Below, one piece after another: positions 47,240 to 58,200 of a stretch of 64,000 bases of DNA. Both the position numbers and the translations under genes were made by a program. The first letter of the stretch is position 1; every line of letters starts with the position of its first letter. The notes beneath the pieces were generated by a model. The model was not told where the DNA came from. It worked only from the letters and a program-made list of their open reading frames with translations, and made no database searches. Source of the DNA: Sepiola atlantica (lineage: Eukaryota; Mollusca; Cephalopoda; Sepiida; Sepiolidae); the NCBI GenBank assembly GCA_963556195.1, contig OY744525.1:52589837-52653836 (forward strand). The letters run 5' to 3'.

Positions 47240-47735
47240 ATCATCATAATCATATTCGGTTTAACATTTGTTTTACAAGCTGGCATGTGTTGAACGGCTT
47301 TAAGAAATTGATTTCCAAATCAACCTATCTCTGGCAAGGTTTATATTTATCCCTCTTTCTCTCAAATCCATTCTTATCACTTTCTCCCATGTTTTCCTTG
47401 GCCTTCCTCTGTGAACTGGACCTGCTACCTTAACTGTTCTACATCTACTGATTCAACAACTGTCATCCATTCTTTCAACGTGGCCATACCATCAAAGTTT
47501 TCTTGTTCTGCACAAATCTCCTTATACTGTCCAGAACTAATCTTCCTCTGATGTCATCAGAACTAAGCCTGTCTTTAAGACTCACATTATACATCTATCG
47601 TATCATTCTGATATCATTTCTCTCCAAGGAATGCATGTCCTCAACCTTCACTGATCAGGTTTCATTTCCATACATCATCACACTGCATACACATGCCTGA
47701 TAGACTTTTCCCTTGGTTGAGAATGGTAGCGCTCT
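47240..47735 (-). mobile_element. Non-LTR retrotransposon C-terminal fragment
   Basis: The minus strand reads MYGNETWSVKVEDMHSLERN, DIRMIRWMCNVSLKDRLSSD and IRGRLVLDSIRRFVQN, then KAKENMGESDKNG, the order of the post-RT region of RTE-like LINEs. One long open part with later stops. Confidence 0.75.
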
Positions 47736-47829
47736 GCTGGTAAATAATTAAGTGTATTTGGATTTTTTTTCTTATTTATTTTCCTGTACAAATTATGTTG
47801 ATTTTTTGGTGTATTTTATTACTTTTAAA

Positions 47830-48245
47830 AGCATTTTCATCAGTCTGACAAGCTTAATTGTGAAACAGCATTTTCAATGGCCTGTCAAGTTTAACTTTGA
47901 AACGGCATTTTCATTGGTCTGTCAAGCTAAACTTTAGAAACAGCATTGTCATTGGTCTGTCAAGCTAAACTTTAGAAACAGCATTTTCATTGGTCTGTCA
48001 AGCTTAACTTTGAAACAGTATTTTCACTGGTCTGTCAAGCCTTACTTTGAAATAGCATTTTTATGTGTCTCTCAAGCTTACTTTGAAATAGCATTTTTAT
48101 TGGTCTGTCAAGCTTAACTTTGAAATAATATTTGTATTGGTTTGTCAAGCTTAACTTTGAACTAGCATTTTCATTGGTCTGTCAAGCTTAATATTTAACT
48201 AGCATTTTCATTGGTCTGTCAAGCCTTACTTTGAAATAGTATTTT
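47830..48245. repeat. 37-bp tandem array, about 11 units
   Basis: Unit cattttcattggtctgtcaa + gcttaactttgaaacag with scattered changes. The period is not a multiple of three, so it is not a coding repeat. Confidence 0.93.
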
Positions 48246-48836
48246 CGTCACTAAAGGCTCAGATTGTATAGCTACATCTTAAGAACATCTGCTCTTTTCT
48301 TTGTTTTTGCTACACAATCTTCCTAACACTGACAACCGTTTGACTTTATGATAGCAGAGTAAAACCTGTAAAAAGATCCGTTCCTACCGAATTATGCACA
48401 AAGCTATGATGGTTGTACGGCTGACACATTCTTTTGAGCTATAAATAAATCATAATGGTTATCATAGGCATACCCTCCCTACACACACACACACCTGAAA
48501 GGATGGCTCTTGCTAATCAGCACACAGTTGGAGACTGATAGATATGAGTGAATTTTTTCACATGAAATTGTATACATATACACTGACATGAAAATCAACA
48601 TCAGAACAGAGGTGAATCTAAGCGGCAGACATTGCGCACACAAAGGACTCGATATCACTTAAGTTGTGATTGTTTTATTATATCAATAATAAATGTGACT
48701 TATCTTAACACCTTACTGTATTTTAACATTAGAAACGTTAAGGATACATTTCTGACGATCGGATGTTCCATGAAACTGCAGTAAAGATAAGCCACATTAT
48801 TTTTACACACACACACACATATATTTAGTCATCCAC

Positions 48837-48919
48837 AGACATGTGTTTTCTCTTTTTAGGTTTCATCAGTGTGGTTATACACAACAGGCACATCAACCAT
48901 GAGATTCGAATCTCGGGAC

Positions 48920-48925
<6 letters not shown>
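48837..48925 (-). mobile_element. tRNA-derived SINE tail
   Basis: The minus strand reads cgagattcgaatctcatggt (box B), gtataaccacactgatgaaa and ctgtggatgacta, matching the tail of the SINE at 185-335. An AT tract of about 37 bp adjoins it at 48923-48959. Confidence 0.65.

Positions 48926-48959
<34 letters not shown>
48923..48959. repeat. (AT)n microsatellite
   Basis: About 37 bp. Confidence 0.93.
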
Positions 48960-48963
<4 letters not shown>

Positions 48964-49576
48964 AAAGTAAGTTGAGATAAATAAAATTAGCAAATTATTT
49001 ATGTTAGTACCAAGAATTTAAACACAACAAATAATTGGCATACGATCGTTCCTAAAACGATTTGGAATATTTTTTTTTGTACTATACTTTAGATGATTCC
49101 AAAAAGTCACTTCTTCAGTGCCCCCTCAGAGCCATTATAGACCTTTCCACATTGTAAGATCATATATGTAGATAATTTTTCTTTTTGATAACATTTATAT
49201 TTTGTATGATTTGATGAATGTTTTGTTGTTTCATAAGGGGTGATTCTCCCTATGTGCAATATAACATTTGTTTTCTTTAACTTAGAACCCCTATATACAT
49301 CCCTAAACAATGTTTCAACCTAGTCTGTCATAATTTGAGAAATACATACATCAACTCCTATCTCCCTTTCTAACTTGCTGTGTAAATAATAGTGATGGTA
49401 TGTTATTCCATTGATGCTGTCTATATGCCCTAAATTTGGTGTCTATACTCTGTGCTGACGATGAGATCAGATAGCGATAACAAAAATACATGGTCTCTGA
49501 AACGATCATACACAATTCTATTGTTTGTTGATTTCTTGGAACATAAAGTGATTATGTAAAAGTGTTTACACAAATC

Positions 49577-49577
<1 letters not shown>

Positions 49578-49637
<60 letters not shown>
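49578..49637. repeat. (AT)n microsatellite
   Basis: About 60 bp, the longest uninterrupted class in the window; another at 49829-49858. Confidence 0.95.
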
Positions 49638-49638
<1 letters not shown>

Positions 49639-49827
49639 AATTCATCAGAAAATGGATAGCCACAAAATTGACGTAAATTGTTCAGAGAAATCAAATTAAT
49701 CATTTATTATTGTTATAAAACTCCATCTGAAAATATATTGAATCCTTTATATGTACAAAAGTATGCTGTCTTGATTCAGTTTGGTTTCGGAATTTATGTC
49801 TGAATTACTGATTTTGTGAAGTTGATT

Positions 49828-49858
<31 letters not shown>

Positions 49859-50037
49859 AATTTTTTTTAATTTTTGAATGTGAGATAATATATATAATTA
49901 TTTCCACAATCAGACAACACTGCAGCCCACAACCTATTAAAGAAACAAACCGGAAGTCCTAAACTCGAGTTTCGCCCTCCTTTGGACTCATCAGTAGAAC
50001 ACATCCGAACTCAGGATTCAAAACCCGAGTCACTTGT

Positions 50038-50342
50038 ATGCTAGGCGAGTACTCTGCCACTGAGCTATCTCACCACATGCAAGAAAGTCTATTAACTTAC
50101 ACAGATTAAGCAAACCACGGTGAAGGCCGACTGTGGAATATACCTATATCGTCCTAGAGTATAAAAATCCTACTTGTGAGACATCGGCCTGAGTTCTAAG
50201 TGGTTGGATGACTACACCCCTTGCTGAAAAGAGTAGGTATATTCCACAGTCGGCCTTCGCCGTGGTTTGCTTAATCTGTGTAAGTTAATAGACTTTCTTG
50301 TATGTGATGAGGTAGCTCAGTGGCAGAGTACTCACCTAGCAT
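50038..50342. repeat. Inverted repeat with opposed tRNA-like heads
   Basis: Arms 50038-50146 and 50233-50342 are reverse complements with few differences around an 86-nt spacer. The right arm includes gaggtagctcagtggcagag + tactcacctagca, a good tRNA D-arm/box A. The left arm extends outward into a box-B-like gggttttgaatcctgag (minus, about 50010-50030). It looks like two SINE copies in head-to-head inversion. Confidence 0.85.
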
Positions 50343-50384
50343 TCTTAGTACAGCTCGACATATTTTAAAGAACTATGATTTCCT

Positions 50385-51430
50385 CCTCAACCTACTCCGG
50401 CATTCGACCAAGGAATCAGGGATGAAGTCAGGAAGGCATCCTGTAGCGCAGGGCCCCACATAGACTCCTCTATCAAAGTTTGACTTAGAAAGCAGGCATT
50501 CCCAAGCCTCCCACACACAGACGTTGAGTAAAGACCTGTCTATGAACCCACAATGTTCCTCTTTTCCAAAGAAGTGAGAAGACATGTGAAAATTGTCAAA
50601 CAGCTCGCAGGTAGAGGAAATACAGCCAGTTGGTAAAGGATGAAAGGAAAGACATGCCGCACACGCCTCAGATCTACCCTTTAGGGTAAGATTCCTTTGA
50701 AGCCAAGCCGCAACAGATGCTTCGACCTTTAGTTGTACCTCCTACCAATTTATTTCAAACTGAAGATCGGATCCAAACCACACACCTATGATCTGGTCAA
50801 GACCATCCGACGACCTGTTGAAAAGGCCGCATCAGGCACTCAACCTCAGGTCATTGGACTTGCTGAGGTTGATTATGGCCTCTGTAACATCTTCGTACTG
50901 TTTGAGTACCTTAATCACTCTTATAATGCCTCGAAAGCTCAACACATAAACAGTGACATCATTGTCACACACCACCAAGTAAGACGATTTTGCATAGAAC
51001 GAGTCTCACTGCCCCATACCTGAGTTTGCAAAGGAAGGGCTTCAACACAAGGACATAAAATGGGGGCGACAACGGACCACCTTGACACACCAACCGAGAA
51101 ACAGCGAACGTTTTTTGAAAACGTGCCACTTACTTGCATCATTGCCGTTGATGAGAGATACAGAATGGAGATCAATCTGCGAACGTCTGGATTAAAATCG
51201 GCGGCCTCCAGAATAAAGCCACCAGTCATCAGTGATTATTTATTTATTTGTCCCCTCCCTTCCACTACAGCAAGGTTAGACATGAGGTCAGTTCATAGTG
51301 AGGATTTCAAATCCCCACCCCAAAAAGTGGGCAGTCTGAATGGGTACAAAATTAGCCATGATCGTCTCTGTCGGCATTCCCCGATCCGGGGGGGGGGGGA
51401 GTTTCAGGCGAAAACCAATCTCCCATCCCA
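50385..51430 (+). other. Unclassified segment with open frames
   Basis: Open frames at 50733-51023 (96 codons) and 51060-51443 (127 codons) on the + strand are adjacent and unusually GC-rich for this window, and the minus strand is also open at 50939-51229. Segments such as EVDYGLCNIFVLFEYLNHSY and VPLTCIIAVDERYRMEINLR do not match a family I recognise. Could be part of an unknown transposon or a decayed gene. Confidence 0.3.
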
Positions 51431-51539
51431 AAGGAGGAGGTAATGTCTGGGAGGATGGCCTCCAGAGACCGAGAGGGTAATGTCTTGGAGGATGACATCC
51501 TGGGATCGAGCAGAACCATACGTCACGCTGATATTAGCA

Positions 51540-51570
51540 CCCCCCTCCAAAACACACACACACACACACG
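51540..51570. repeat. (CA)n microsatellite
   Basis: About 22 bp of CA repeats; poly-G runs follow at 51761-51770 and 51793-51801. Confidence 0.9.
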
Positions 51571-52324
51571 CTTTAACCAAACTGTACAGATCACAAAGGA
51601 GAGAGGGGGGAAAAAAGAAGGAAAAAAACACTTTTGGTTGACCTAAAATGAATTCGCTTTGATTAAACAAATCTAAGTAAATAATCCACCCATTCAAAAA
51701 AAAAAAAAAGCGGCTTAAGTACAATTGGAAATGGATTAATAGTTCCTCACAGATAGGACGGGGGGGGGGGTAAACAACGGCTCTAACGGTGCGGGGGGGG
51801 GAGGTATTTAATTTTACATCAGATAATAAAAACAAAAGACTGTAATGAGTAAGTCTTGAGGAATGTTCTTTTGTAATTTGACCATACCCTCCCCTCATCC
51901 CCCCACATGACGACCCCCCCTCTTCCGACATGACGACCCCTCCCACCCCCCCGGTTCCACCCTCAACCGCCATCTGCTTAATAAACTGTTGAAGTTATTA
52001 CAACCTTGTAACAGTTATTCAGGTGAAAAGGCCCGCCAGAAAACAAAAGAAAGAGAGAAATATTTAACATTACATAGTTATTTTCAGTTGAATGTGAATG
52101 CAAAACGCATTCAATTAACTTTTTTGGTTGCCAGTCTGTCTTTATTTAAAGCAAGATGTGGCACAAAGCCTTCAGGCTGGGGTCAAAGTTTTCGGTTGTA
52201 AACAAACCGGAAAACAATAGGAGGTCTATCTTTTTTTTAATGTTTGGAAGGGTCTTACTAATCTGCTATTTTTTGTGTGTGTATGTGTCCCACTTCCAAT
52301 GTTATTCCAATGAAATTGTATATA

Positions 52325-52518
52325 CAGTCAAAGCTCTACATACGAATTTTTCCAACATACGATGTGAAATTCGATCAAATTATCGACTCTACACCCAATG
52401 GAAAATCCGACATACGATGTTGAAGTTTCGTGGTTAGCACTCACGACAGGATGGAGAGTTCAGTTTACAGTTCTACTTCGGTCCCGGAAGGAATTAAATT
52501 CGTATATAGAGGTTTGAC

Positions 52519-52520
<2 letters not shown>
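52325..52520. mobile_element. pogo/Tigger-like MITE, 196 bp
   Basis: Left end CAGTCAAAGCTCTACATACG and right end (reverse complement) CAGTCAAACCTCTATATACG match at 18 of the first 20 positions. The left flank ends TA; the right flank begins TG, so the target duplication is imperfect. No coding capacity. The CAGT...CTCTATATACGA ends are typical of Tigger/pogo-type elements. Confidence 0.75.

Positions 52521-52523
<3 letters not shown>

Positions 52524-52551
<28 letters not shown>
52524..52551. repeat. (AT)n microsatellite
   Basis: About 28 bp immediately right of the MITE. Confidence 0.92.
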
Positions 52552-52555
<4 letters not shown>

Positions 52556-53556
52556 GGAAGAATTGAATGCCTACTGGGGAGGACTTGAATGCCTACTAGA
52601 CATCACCCTCGGGTGTCTTCGGTCTCTCTGTACAGGGGTTTGTCAGAGACCCTGACATGAGGATACTTCCGATTTGAAGTAAACCCTGACCAAATATTAA
52701 AAAGAATGATGTGCTGTCTCCTCAAGCCATCAAGCACGTCCCCCGAATTGTGGATGGGGGCACCCCCTCTATTAATAGAGGGCAGCTTTGAATAATAAAT
52801 TAGAAGCCGTTGACAATGAGGAAAAGATAGAAAAACATGAATAAAAACAAAATTAAATACTGGCAAGCCAGCACCCAGGATAAAAGGGCCCATCAACCCG
52901 TTCATACACCAGGCGGGAAGATGTAAGCAATGGTGCAAACCTTCCTGTCTCTGAAAATGGTGCTCCAGCCATGACAGAGTCCAACCAGAGTCAGCCATCA
53001 GACCTTGAGACAAAAGGTCCTGCCCCTCTATCTCCATCATATGCAACAACAAAAAAAAAAGAAACATAAGAGGCTTAAAAGGCCAGCCATGGACTGTTGC
53101 CCAAAAGAAGGTGCTATTGTTTTGCTACAACTACTTAAAGTTTGAAAAGTGGAGCAAAACATCCAATGAAATCCTGGATGAAAAGATTAAAAAATCTCCC
53201 CCCCCCCTCTGAAGAGAAAAAAGAATACACCGGTTGCCCGCTTACGATCGCTTGTTTCCCAGATTGACATATATATAACAGAAGAGGAGAACACCCTCAT
53301 AAAATATTCAGCCATAAGGGAAGCGTAAAAGGACTACCTTCTTATCAGGGAAGAAGAAACTAGACGGAGACAAGAGTCTAGATGGGAGAGGGAAGAAAAG
53401 TGGACATTGTTATGGGCTATGAAATAGGCTCAGGCCAAATATATCAAACAAAAAAAGAGAACAGAGATCTAGAGTGAAATATTCTTCCACTTCTGTCCAG
53501 GCAAGAAAAATATTCCACCCCAAAAAATAACCTGGCAACGGTACAACAGCATAAGC

Positions 53557-54204
53557 GTGTTCAATGAGACTGAGCTGGACTATATGACGTCAGAAATAGC
53601 TGCCCTCATTAGAACCAAAAAATGTCCACTTAAAAGCCCCATCAAAATTCCCACAATTCCCATCATCGTTCAAAACACCACACCACAGGTACAGCCAGAA
53701 TCACATTACCATTCACCCATGGATCAAACCGCCAAACAGTCTGGGTCCATGACAACCCACCATACAGCCACTTCAACAGAAGAATCCCCTTTAGCAAAGG
53801 GCTCCCTGACAAGTATACCATCACAATCAGCTGTCTATTTACAATCAGAAGATAGCCCCTCATTGAACCTAAGTTCTTCCTCACCACTGTTACCGAGACC
53901 ACTGGTAACACCTGAATCCCCATCATTACCTCAGACATTACTGGAATCAGATGATGAGCAATTGACATTGGAAGAAGAACTTGGGAATACAATTGAGGAA
54001 GTCCAGATGATGAGGCTGGAGGAAAGACCTCAACTGCCCAAAACCCAAGCCTCAAGAGCTACCAAGGCAGTAATACAAAACGTAAACATCGCTCTCCAAA
54101 GACTTGTTCCATCCAACATATCTCTCACAGAGCTGAATCAAGTAACATACGCTGCAGGGTCCTACATTGTCAGGAAAACACTCCCTCAATTCCAAAAGCA
54201 ATAG
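53557..54204 (+). pseudogene. R2/R4-like LINE ORF, N-terminal open segment
   Basis: 215 codons without a domain I can name. It has a polar, Ser/Thr/Pro-rich centre and a C-terminal helical part (IALQRLVPSNISLTELNQVT). The position upstream of the RT in the same orientation argues that it belongs to the same LINE ORF. Stops and frameshifts lie on both sides. Confidence 0.6.
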
Positions 54205-54412
54205 GAGTCCAGAGCACAAGACACAATATCACCGTGGAAACTGAAGCTCAAAAAACAACTTAACCTTTGCAGAAAGGACGTCTCTCAAACTAATAATTCC
54301 TTGCTGCCCCTACAGTGCAGGGGCTGCTGAGGAACACCATCTGCAGATTCAGTTTTAAATACAAAAAAAATGTAGAAGAAATTCAAAACGTTGTGAGGTA
54401 ATTTGAAGGTAG

Positions 54413-54417
54413 GATTC
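54413..54417. repeat. Target-site duplication GATTC, left
   Basis: GATTC directly abuts the LTR start at 54418 and recurs at 59356-59360. Confidence 0.92.
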
Positions 54418-54501
54418 TTTACTGTCTACGAAATGAGTCCCTGAACCTAATTCCTCGGGTCTATTTGTAGTCCCGCCCGTGACGTCACATCCGGCGTCAC
54501 A
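54418..54501 (-). repeat. 3' LTR, 84 bp
   Basis: On the minus strand it begins TGTGACGCCGG and ends GACAGTAAA. Base for base identical to 59272-59355. It contains the CRE palindrome TGACGTCA and a GGGCGGG box. The end is AA rather than the usual CA. Confidence 0.93.
54480..54487. promoter_or_regulatory. CRE-like palindrome in the LTR
   Basis: TGACGTCA, the consensus CREB/ATF site, extended to GTGACGTCAC; the same site is in the other LTR at 59334-59341. A GC box (GGGCGGG on minus) is 1-2 nt away. Function is inferred. Confidence 0.5.
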
Positions 54502-54517
54502 TCTACCTCCTCCTCTG
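54502..54517 (-). promoter_or_regulatory. Polypurine tract overlapping the pol stop codon
   Basis: The minus strand reads acagaggaggaggtaga immediately before TGTGACG of the 3' LTR. The tract encodes the last codons and the TAG stop (54505-54503) of the gag-pol frame, leaving one base before the LTR. Confidence 0.85.
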
Positions 54518-55249
54518 TATTCGGTTCGTTCCCTCGTCCCCTGAACTGCTGCTTGCATATCTCCGGGGTTTTCTTATGTGTCGTCTTGCTCGTCTGAGTG
54601 CGATCGGGAGGTCCATTTCTTCGTCGCTTCTTTGGGTCTGTTCCTCTTCTTCCAGTTTCCTTAACTCATCACTGAAAGGGAACTCATCATCCTCCCCTTG
54701 TTGACGGGTCGTGTTTTGGGGGATTCTTTTTAGTTGTGACGTGTGTCTTAGCACCCGTTTATCTCCTTGCCTTATAATCGCGGATTCCCCCTTGCGCTCT
54801 CCTACTGTCCATGGTGTTGGATAATAAGCTGGGGTTAGCTTATTATATCTACTTTGTTTTAGGAGTACACTTTCTCCTGTTTCTATGTAAGATGGTTTGG
54901 CTTTATTTTTCTGATCTGTGCGATCCTTTAATTTGTATTTCTCTTTCTTGTCTTTTTGCCGAGCTGCTCTCCAGGCCTGGCTTTCAGGTCTTTTTTGTAG
55001 TCCTAGCAGGTTGATGTTCACCTCCCGACCCAAGAGAAGAGAAGCAGGTGTTTCCCCCGTCATGGCATGAGGGCTGTTTCGATAATACATCAGGAATTCT
55101 CCTAGATGTTTCCTCCAGTCCCTTCCTTCAGTGTTCATTGCTCTAATCGCTTTCAACATAGTTCCAAAGAACCGCTCAATTTCCCCATTAGTTTGGGGAT
55201 GATAAGGTGTTATCTTCCGATGTTGGATACCCCATTGTTCACAGAATTG
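54503..55249 (-). pseudogene. Gypsy integrase C-terminal part (after the amber codon)
   Basis: Same frame as the upstream gag-pol segment. It begins with the rest of the integrase core (HPQTNGEIERFFGTM, carrying the catalytic Glu), then LGEFLMYYRNSPHAMTGETP and SLLLGREVN, and a C-terminal domain (IETGESVLLKQ, TPWTVGERKGESAII) ending in acidic and Arg-rich tails. Alone it cannot give a functional integrase. The final stop lies in the polypurine tract. Confidence 0.88.
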
Positions 55250-58200
55250 CTAAAAATCGGATGATATGAATTGGGGTCCGTTATCTGAAACAATGATGGT
55301 GGGGATGCCGTGTGTATAAAAGCAGTTTTGGATCGTTGATACAACTGTACTGGCTCTCGTGGTTTTCGTAATGAATGCTTCCGGCCATCTTGAGCCTGCA
55401 TCAACCATCCCAATAACATAATCCCCGCTAGGGAAAGGTCCACATATGTCGACGTGGAGGACTTCCCATGGACCTTTCATCTCGGCCATATGTACTGGAC
55501 GATGGTTACTCTTCGGGTCTTGGGTCGTACACGGGATACATCGGCTTATAGTGGTCTCTATGTCCTTGTCTATATTAGGCCACCATACCTTAGTCCTAAG
55601 CAGCGCTTTTGTTTTCACTATACCCAAGTGTGTGTCATGTGCCAACTTCAGGATTCGCTTCTGCAAGTTTTTTGGTATAATGATTCTGGATCCTCGCGTA
55701 ATTATACCCCGTTTGGCTGTCAGCTCATTCTTCACATGTTTGTAGGGTTGGGTTGACTCTTTACTCCAGTCGCCTTGTTGTATCGCCTTTTCCACTGCTT
55801 TGAGAGTTAAGTCCCGTTGAGATTCTTCCATTATCTCTGATAACGTGATTGATTTAGGCGTGCTGTTTGCTACGATGGCGTTGATAAACCCTTCGGCAAT
55901 CTCTTCTTCTGGTGATACTGTTTTTTGATATTTCATCGGTTGTCGAGAGAGTATGTCTGCTGGATTATTCCTACCGTTGATATGTTTGATAGTATAGTCA
56001 TATTGTTGTAAGCGTAGGATCCAGCGCAATATTCGTGCGGAGGGGTTGCCTTTGGGATTAAAAATAGTTGTCAAGGCTTGATGATCAGTCATTAGCAGGA
56101 AATTTTTTCCATACAGATAAAAATGGAATTTTTCGCAAGCCCACACAATAGCTAGGGCTTCTTTTTCCAGTTGGCAGTAGCGACGTTCACCGTCGGTCAG
56201 AGTTCTCGATGCATAGCTGATGGGGGTAAGTACTCCTAGTTTGTTCTGGCACAGTATTGCTCCCAGTCCCACGGGACTGGCGTCTACCAAGACTGATGTC
56301 TCCAGCTTTGGATCGAAGTGCATAAGCGGCTTGCTTTGAATTATCATATTTTTCAGTTTAAGGAAGCAAGATTCCTCTTCCTTGGTCCATCGCCATCCCG
56401 TGTTTGCACGAGTCAACCTTTTTAAGGGCTCACTGAGTGTTGCCAGACGAGGGATAAATTTCCCGAGGTAATTTATCAGCCCCAAAAAACTACGTACGTC
56501 CTGGATATTTTCGGGGTTTTTGAATTCTTTTATTGCTTTTATTTTGGAGTCGGTGGGTCTGATCCCTGTGCTGGACACAATAAACCCATGGAACTCGAGT
56601 TCTTCACTGTGGAATATGCTCTTTTTCTGTGCGATTGTGAGGTTGTTTCCTCTCAACGTCCGCAATACCGCATCTAGGGTCTTGTTGTGTTCTTTTGTGT
56701 CCTTTCCCCAGATTAGAATGTCGTCAGCCCCGTTGCAGCAGTTTGGGATTTTCTGGAGGATTTGTTGTAGTAATCGCTGCCCTTCCTCGGCTGCAGATGT
56801 AATTCCCATCACTAGTACTTTGTATCTGTAGATCCCAGACTTGCAAGAGAAAGTGGTGATGTCCCTTGACTCTGGATCTAGTTCTATTTGGTGATAATAG
56901 GAGTTTAGGTCGATTTTCGAGAAAGTGTTTGCGTTGCCAATTTCACTCAATAGTTGTTCAACTGTTGGTATTTGATAGCGAGTGCGTTTTACTGCTTTAT
57001 TCGCTACGCGTAGGTCGGCACATATTCTTATCTCCCCGTTTGGCTTTGGTACCGCTACTAATGGTGAGACCCACGGAGTTGGTCCTTCCACTCGTTCAAT
57101 GATATCATTTTCTAACATTTCCTCGATTTTTTCCTCCACCGCTTCTTGGATGTGAAATGGTGTTCGTCGTGGTGGTTGGGCTACTGGCGTAATGTTATTG
57201 TCAATTTTGATTTTGAGTCGAAAATTTTTCATTCTTCCTAACCCTTCTAATGAGGGTAGATGTTGTTTGAGAATGTCCTTTGTTGATTGTGGGATACTGT
57301 TTGTATGGAGTGATTTCACTTGTGGGGTGGTAATGAACCCTAGTTCAATGCTGGCCCGTTTGCTCAATATGTTACCCCCTTGATATGCCTTAGTAACAAA
57401 TATCTTGTGGGCTATTCTCCTGGGCCCCTTTGTTAGCGTAGCAAAAAATTCCCCTTTTAGAGGTATCGGTGTGTTCCCATAGGCTTTTGGTCTACAATTG
57501 GTTTGTTTTAATGTCAAATTCGGTCGTAAATTAAGGATTCCCGAAAAAGTTTTGCCGTCAATGAGATTGATATCTGCTCCAGAGTCTATTAATATTGTGA
57601 CGGGTACGTCGTCAATGTGGACGACTTCGCTTCCTGCCGCACTAATGTGATCTATTTGGAAGACCCATGTCTGGTTGTCTGATTCCAGTTTCGTTGATAC
57701 TGGTTGGACACGTTTGTTTTCGCCTGATAGGTTTGATTCTTTTTTTCTATCGCTCTTTTTCCTCAAGCACGTTTTCTCGAAGTGGTTCTTTAATCCACAG
57801 TAGTTACATTTTTTTCCAAATGCTGGGCATTTTGTTTGACCATGTATATGGTCTGAACTGTTACAGCCGTAGCATCTTGTGACAGGTCTTAAAGGGCTGT
57901 TTTTGTCTGTGGAGGGGAGATGTCTATGATCACTGTTAAGTTGTTGCCGTTTGTAGCTGGTTTTAACTTGGTGGATATCCGAATGCCCTTTCCCGTTCCC
58001 TTCAATATGCTCGGCCTGTGTTTCAGTGGATTCGAATATGAATGCTCTCCGAAGTGCTTCCTCTACGGTCAAATCCGTTTCTTTTAAATACGCTCGACGT
58101 AATTTGTTGGAGGTGCATTTCTCTATTAGTTGGTCTACTATAGCCTTGTCTAGACTGTATTCATTAAAATTACATTTTGCCCCTTGTATCCGCAAACGGG

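Larger units (their letters stand above)
52590..54417 (+). mobile_element. R2/R4-like LINE, 5' part (split by a gypsy insertion)
   Basis: The + strand is degenerate but continuous in theme: APRIKGPINPFIHQAGRCKQ / WCKPSC, REEETRRRQESRWEREEKW, then an open frame 53557-54204 of 215 codons (FNETELDYMTSEIAALIRTK, KCPLKSPIKIPTIPI, a Ser/Pro-rich middle, and RATKAVIQNVNIALQRLVPS). It continues into the 3' part at 59361 after removal of the LTR element: the text breaks inside ...gaaggtaggattc and resumes at gattccagcacttgcc. 5' end uncertain. Confidence 0.7.

Noticed and set aside
47830..48245. CRISPR-like repeat array
   Set aside because: Units are contiguous with no unique spacers; this is a eukaryotic minisatellite.
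50280..50342. Possible tRNA gene (tagctcagtggcagagta)
   Set aside because: Only the D-arm side is tRNA-like; no matching T-arm or acceptor stem follows, and it is an arm of a large inverted repeat.
51404..51973. 189-codon minus-strand ORF
   Set aside because: Built from poly-G, poly-A and CA repeats (Gly-rich, Phe-rich and CVCVCV runs); no domain and no codon bias.
52603..53067. 154-codon minus-strand ORF
   Set aside because: Antisense to the R2/R4-like LINE, whose sense strand shows conserved blocks. No independent support.
53663..54055. 130-codon minus-strand ORF
   Set aside because: Shadow of the sense LINE ORF 53557-54204.
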